Program-made: the position numbers and the translations under genes | Part shown: piece by piece, positions 18,858-21,476 of the stretch | How the letters are laid out: each line of letters opens with the position of its first letter | Numbering within the stretch: the first letter of the stretch is position 1 | Origin: Ettlia oleoabundans | Taxonomy: Eukaryota > Chlorophyta > Chlorophyceae > Chlamydomonadales | Assembly (NCBI GenBank): GCA_019693395.1 | Contig: JAAMXP010003822.1 | Location: 1-21,476 of the forward strand | Direction: 5' to 3' | Length of the DNA stretch: 21,476 nt | The notes under the pieces: model-generated | Seen by the model: only the letters and a program-made list of their open reading frames with translations | Told to the model about the DNA's origin: nothing | The model's database searches: none

Positions 18858-21440
18858 CGATATTTGGAGCCGACCGTTTTTGCACAGCAAGAACGCCCCT
18901 TGTATGGAAAGCCCTGGAGGCCAGCCGCTGCTAGAGACGCCTCGCCACGCGCCAGCGACTTGCCAGCTTTGCAGGTGCAGTGGCAGCTGCTCGGGAGGCG
19001 GAGCCAAAGGAAACAATTACATGCAACTTGATGCTATACGTGCATCTCATACTACATATGGAACACGCAGGTAATGCAAACGGGCAGGTAGCTAAGGTGG
19101 GTGCACATGCACTATGAAGCATGTACCAGCGCAGCAGGGGGCAGGGGGATAGTTCGGAAAAGGAGTATCTTGGCTAAAGTGGGCTACAACTAATTTATTT
19201 CTAGGTCATAATAGCAAGGAGGCAGCACATCTATGTAGGCAGCCGCTGTAAGGTTGCGATATAGACAGTGCAGTACAGTCTGCATGATAAACATAAGAAC
19301 AAGGTGGAAGGTAGGTATCGAGAGGCCAGAGCTGAGCAGCATATGTACATGCTGGCATTAAAGAGGAGGTGTGGATTTCCGCTCAATAAAACTAGGAGGC
19401 TGATCAGGTCATGTATGAATGCATGGGACGGCCCTGTATGCGGGTACAGGGCCGGGAATGTTACGGGGTGCTGCCACGCTTGCCTGGCAATCCTGCTACC
19501 AGCCAGTAGCAGGCCTGGCAATAGGCTGTGCTGTCACCGTTCATGGAAAGCGGCAGCTGAGGAAGCCGAGCCCAGCATGCAGCTGGTCTTTAGCGGTTCG
19601 GAGCCTTGCGAGCCCGCCTGGTCGCGACAGACGCGGCTTATCAGGCAGGTCCCGCCTGGCTGCAACAGGCGCACGCTAAGTGGAAGGCGTGGCAGGCCCG
19701 ACCTGGCCCCAGCAGGCACGGTCTGTGTGGAATACTAGCAGGAGGCTGTCGTTGACTGCCGCGGGAAAGTCTTCCGGATATCCGGGATCCGTGTGCTGGT
19801 GATTGCCATTGGGCCGTCTGCTGGCAGGGCACGTGGATGGATGGAGATGGTGGGCGCCGCAATGAGGGTGGTAGCTGTCAAGAGGTTCAGCTGCATCTCG
19901 GCGCTGATCCGGTCAAAGGTGGCCTGCAATGGATGTTGTGTGCGTGTCCATGTGTCATGTTTGATTTGGTGTACGCATAGAGGTGGCAAGGGCGGGCATG
20001 CAGTCGAAAGTAGAGAGCCATGGGCAGAATCAAGGCAGCGGCACTCATGCAAAGCGCACGGCAGGCTGGATGATAGAAGAACAGCCATAGCACCAGCAGG
20101 CTCATATTAGGCAGCACTACAACAGACAGGAACCCTAGTAGCGCACGCTTATACTCTGATGACAGCTGGGCGACAGAGAATGAGTTCAGCACGGTCCGCA
20201 GCTGCTGCTGCCGACATTGATCCGGCGGCAGTTAGCGGCGGCCCTCACCTCCTGCTGTTCCTTCAGCACCTGGCCCAACCTCCTGCCCACGTCAGCAGCA
20301 AAGGCCGCAAGAGCCTGCTGATCCTCCGCAGTGGCGGGAGAAGAGAGTGTGAGGGTGCACAAGCCACAGGCACTGCGGACTGGGGAAAGCGGCAGCTCAG
20401 CCGTGCAGGTGTAGCGTGCCCCGCTGTCAATGGCGCCGATGCTGGGTGCGGCGGTCAGCTGCAGCACCTGATGTTGGAAGCCACTGGCAACAGGCCACCT
20501 TAATTCGACTGAGCCTGCAGTAGAGAACAAGGCAGCCGACGCGAGCACAGCCGCCTCTGTGCTGCCTGTGCGACACAGTAGCGCCGCTGTGGCGGCTGCC
20601 GCTGCAGCGGCTAATGCGGCTTGGGCTGGGAGCTTGGCGCCGAACGCTCCGAGTTGCAACTCCTCACACAGAGCATCAACCAGCTCATCCTCCTCATCAT
20701 CAATCCGCACATGCTGCGAGAAGAACGGAGAAAAGGAAACCATTGGGGCAGAGGGATGGGGACCTTTCGCATAGCGCTACCTTGCAAGCCGCTGACCGCC
20801 AACGGGCGGCAACGCTGCCGCTGGCCCAAACCCGTTCCAACTAACAGGTGCAGGACAAAAACCCTTCTTGTGCCTCACCTGGAAGTCCGTGGCCAGGTCT
20901 AACACCGTTGTGGCACGCGGCTGCTGAGGCGGCTGGAGGTCCAGCGTTTGCTGGCTGGCAAGGCAGTCTTGGCTGCTATGAGCAGCCAGCCTTCCGGATG
21001 GCATAAGCAACCCGGCGTACATACGTATAACGGGACTCTTGTCCGCACAGGCTGCGGGGTTGGCACGCGTGGCCGAACAAGTACCTCTGCACTCTTTCAA
21101 AGTACTGGCAGCGCTGCTTACGTTAAAAAACAACTTCATGCACCCAGTTGACCATTTTCGCCGGAAGTTCTGTAGTGGAGCCATGACGAGGACGCAGGAC
21201 CGTCCTACGTGTGCTGCTCGACGTGTGTAAAGGTTAAAAAGCAAGCCCTATATGAATGCCCAACTCATCGCGCACGTCTCTTAAGGAAAGTTACGAGCTA
21301 TTAGGACGTGAACTAAGTTTGCGCTCGTATTTCACAAGGTTGATGCAGCAGGCACTACACTCGCAGTACACCACCCTCGCATCAGTGCTAGCTTGCCATG
21401 CTTTCCTGCAGGGTTCAAACAAGGCAAGTCGCCTGCCTGC
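18858..21440 (-). repeat. tandem segmental duplication, copy 2
   Basis: Counterpart of 14304-17060 in direct orientation. The homology is still visible at ctttcctgcaggg (21409; 17014 in copy 1), so this copy probably reaches or passes the right edge of the window. A further array member beyond the edge cannot be excluded. Confidence 0.85.
19735..21184 (-). CDS. unrecognised protein, paralogue 2 of the duplicated pair (weakly GAF-like)
   Basis: Exons in transcript order: 21184-20879, 20713-20249, 19923-19735; GT-AG, all phase 0, 960 nt, 319 residues. The first exon begins MAPLQNFRRKW and ends ATTVLDLATDFQ; a downstream ATG at 21022 lies next to the start used for paralogue 1 and is an alternative start. 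The 155-codon middle exon opens HVRIDDEEDELVDALCEEL, has a long Ala-rich run, and closes with TCTAELPL, GLCTL, EDQQALAAFA and GRRLGQVLKEQQE, resembling the C-terminal half of a GAF domain. The last exon runs from ATFDRISAEMQLN to STTASC and the stop TAG, both shared with paralogue 1. No membrane helix is predicted in this model, but the second intron contains an open frame with two hydrophobic segments (see findings). Upstream exons could lie beyond the window. Function unknown. Confidence 0.6.
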
Positions 21441-21476
21441 TTACCTGCCTGCCTGCCGCTGGTGTGGGTGGGTGGG

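Noticed and set aside
14483..19021. TTACA (TGTAA on the - strand) at 14483-14487 and 19017-19021 as polyadenylation signals of the duplicate genes
   Set aside because: The two occurrences are more than 700 nt past the stops and do not sit at homologous positions when the copies are aligned.
19774..19784. ggatatcc, matching the P1BS consensus GNATATNC bound by PHR1/PSR1
   Set aside because: It lies within the coding last exon of paralogue 2 (PDIRK codons), is a single occurrence and is expected by chance at this length.

Overview
The window looks like nuclear DNA of a chlorophyte green alga, possibly of the Sphaeropleales/Scenedesmaceae type. The lineage is inferred from style: moderately high GC, genes split into many small exons by 150-515 nt introns, Q/A/P-rich coding low complexity, GT and G-run microsatellites, and the gene families present. 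No bacterial-type operon, RNA gene, CRISPR array or intact transposon was seen. All gene models were built by hand by joining reading frames at splice sites with matching phase.

Left part, + strand. (1) 1474-5512: six-exon gene for an 869-residue MYB-CC (GARP) transcription factor of the PHR1/PSR1 phosphate-starvation type. (2) 7224-10060: six-exon gene for a PAP2-superfamily lipid phosphate phosphatase (332 residues) with all three catalytic motifs. A possible extra 5' exon at 6827-7038 would add a transit-peptide-like N-terminus. A phosphate-starvation regulator next to a lipid phosphatase is suggestive, but nothing in the sequence proves a regulatory link.

Middle, - strand. (3) 13874-11199: seven-exon gene for a secreted single-FAS1 (fasciclin) protein of 247 residues. 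A signal peptide is followed by an unusual His/Asp/Arg-rich tract and a HSHSHSHSH run, then a complete FAS1 domain. One intron is GC-AG, and intron 4 carries a decayed copy of exon 5. It converges on the phosphatase gene across a 1.1 kb gap-containing interval.

Right part, - strand. Two direct copies of a segment of at least 2.6-2.8 kb (about 14304-17060 and 18858-21440, the second running to or past the window edge) carry diverged paralogues (4) 16620-15241 and (5) 21184-19735. Both have a 155-codon middle exon of identical length, about 63% identical by hand count, with a weak GAF-like C-terminal pattern, plus a conserved last exon. I do not recognise the family. About 1.8 kb between the copies has no supported gene.

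Points most worth a second look: an in-frame alternative acceptor that would split the MYB domain with a CAHC-repeat insert; loss of the LHEQLE signature in the MYB-CC coiled coil; a 21-bp minisatellite that multiplies a real splice donor; the metal-binding-like tract of the fasciclin protein; its duplicated exon and GC-AG intron; and the paralogous pair with an intron that can encode two membrane helices in only one copy.
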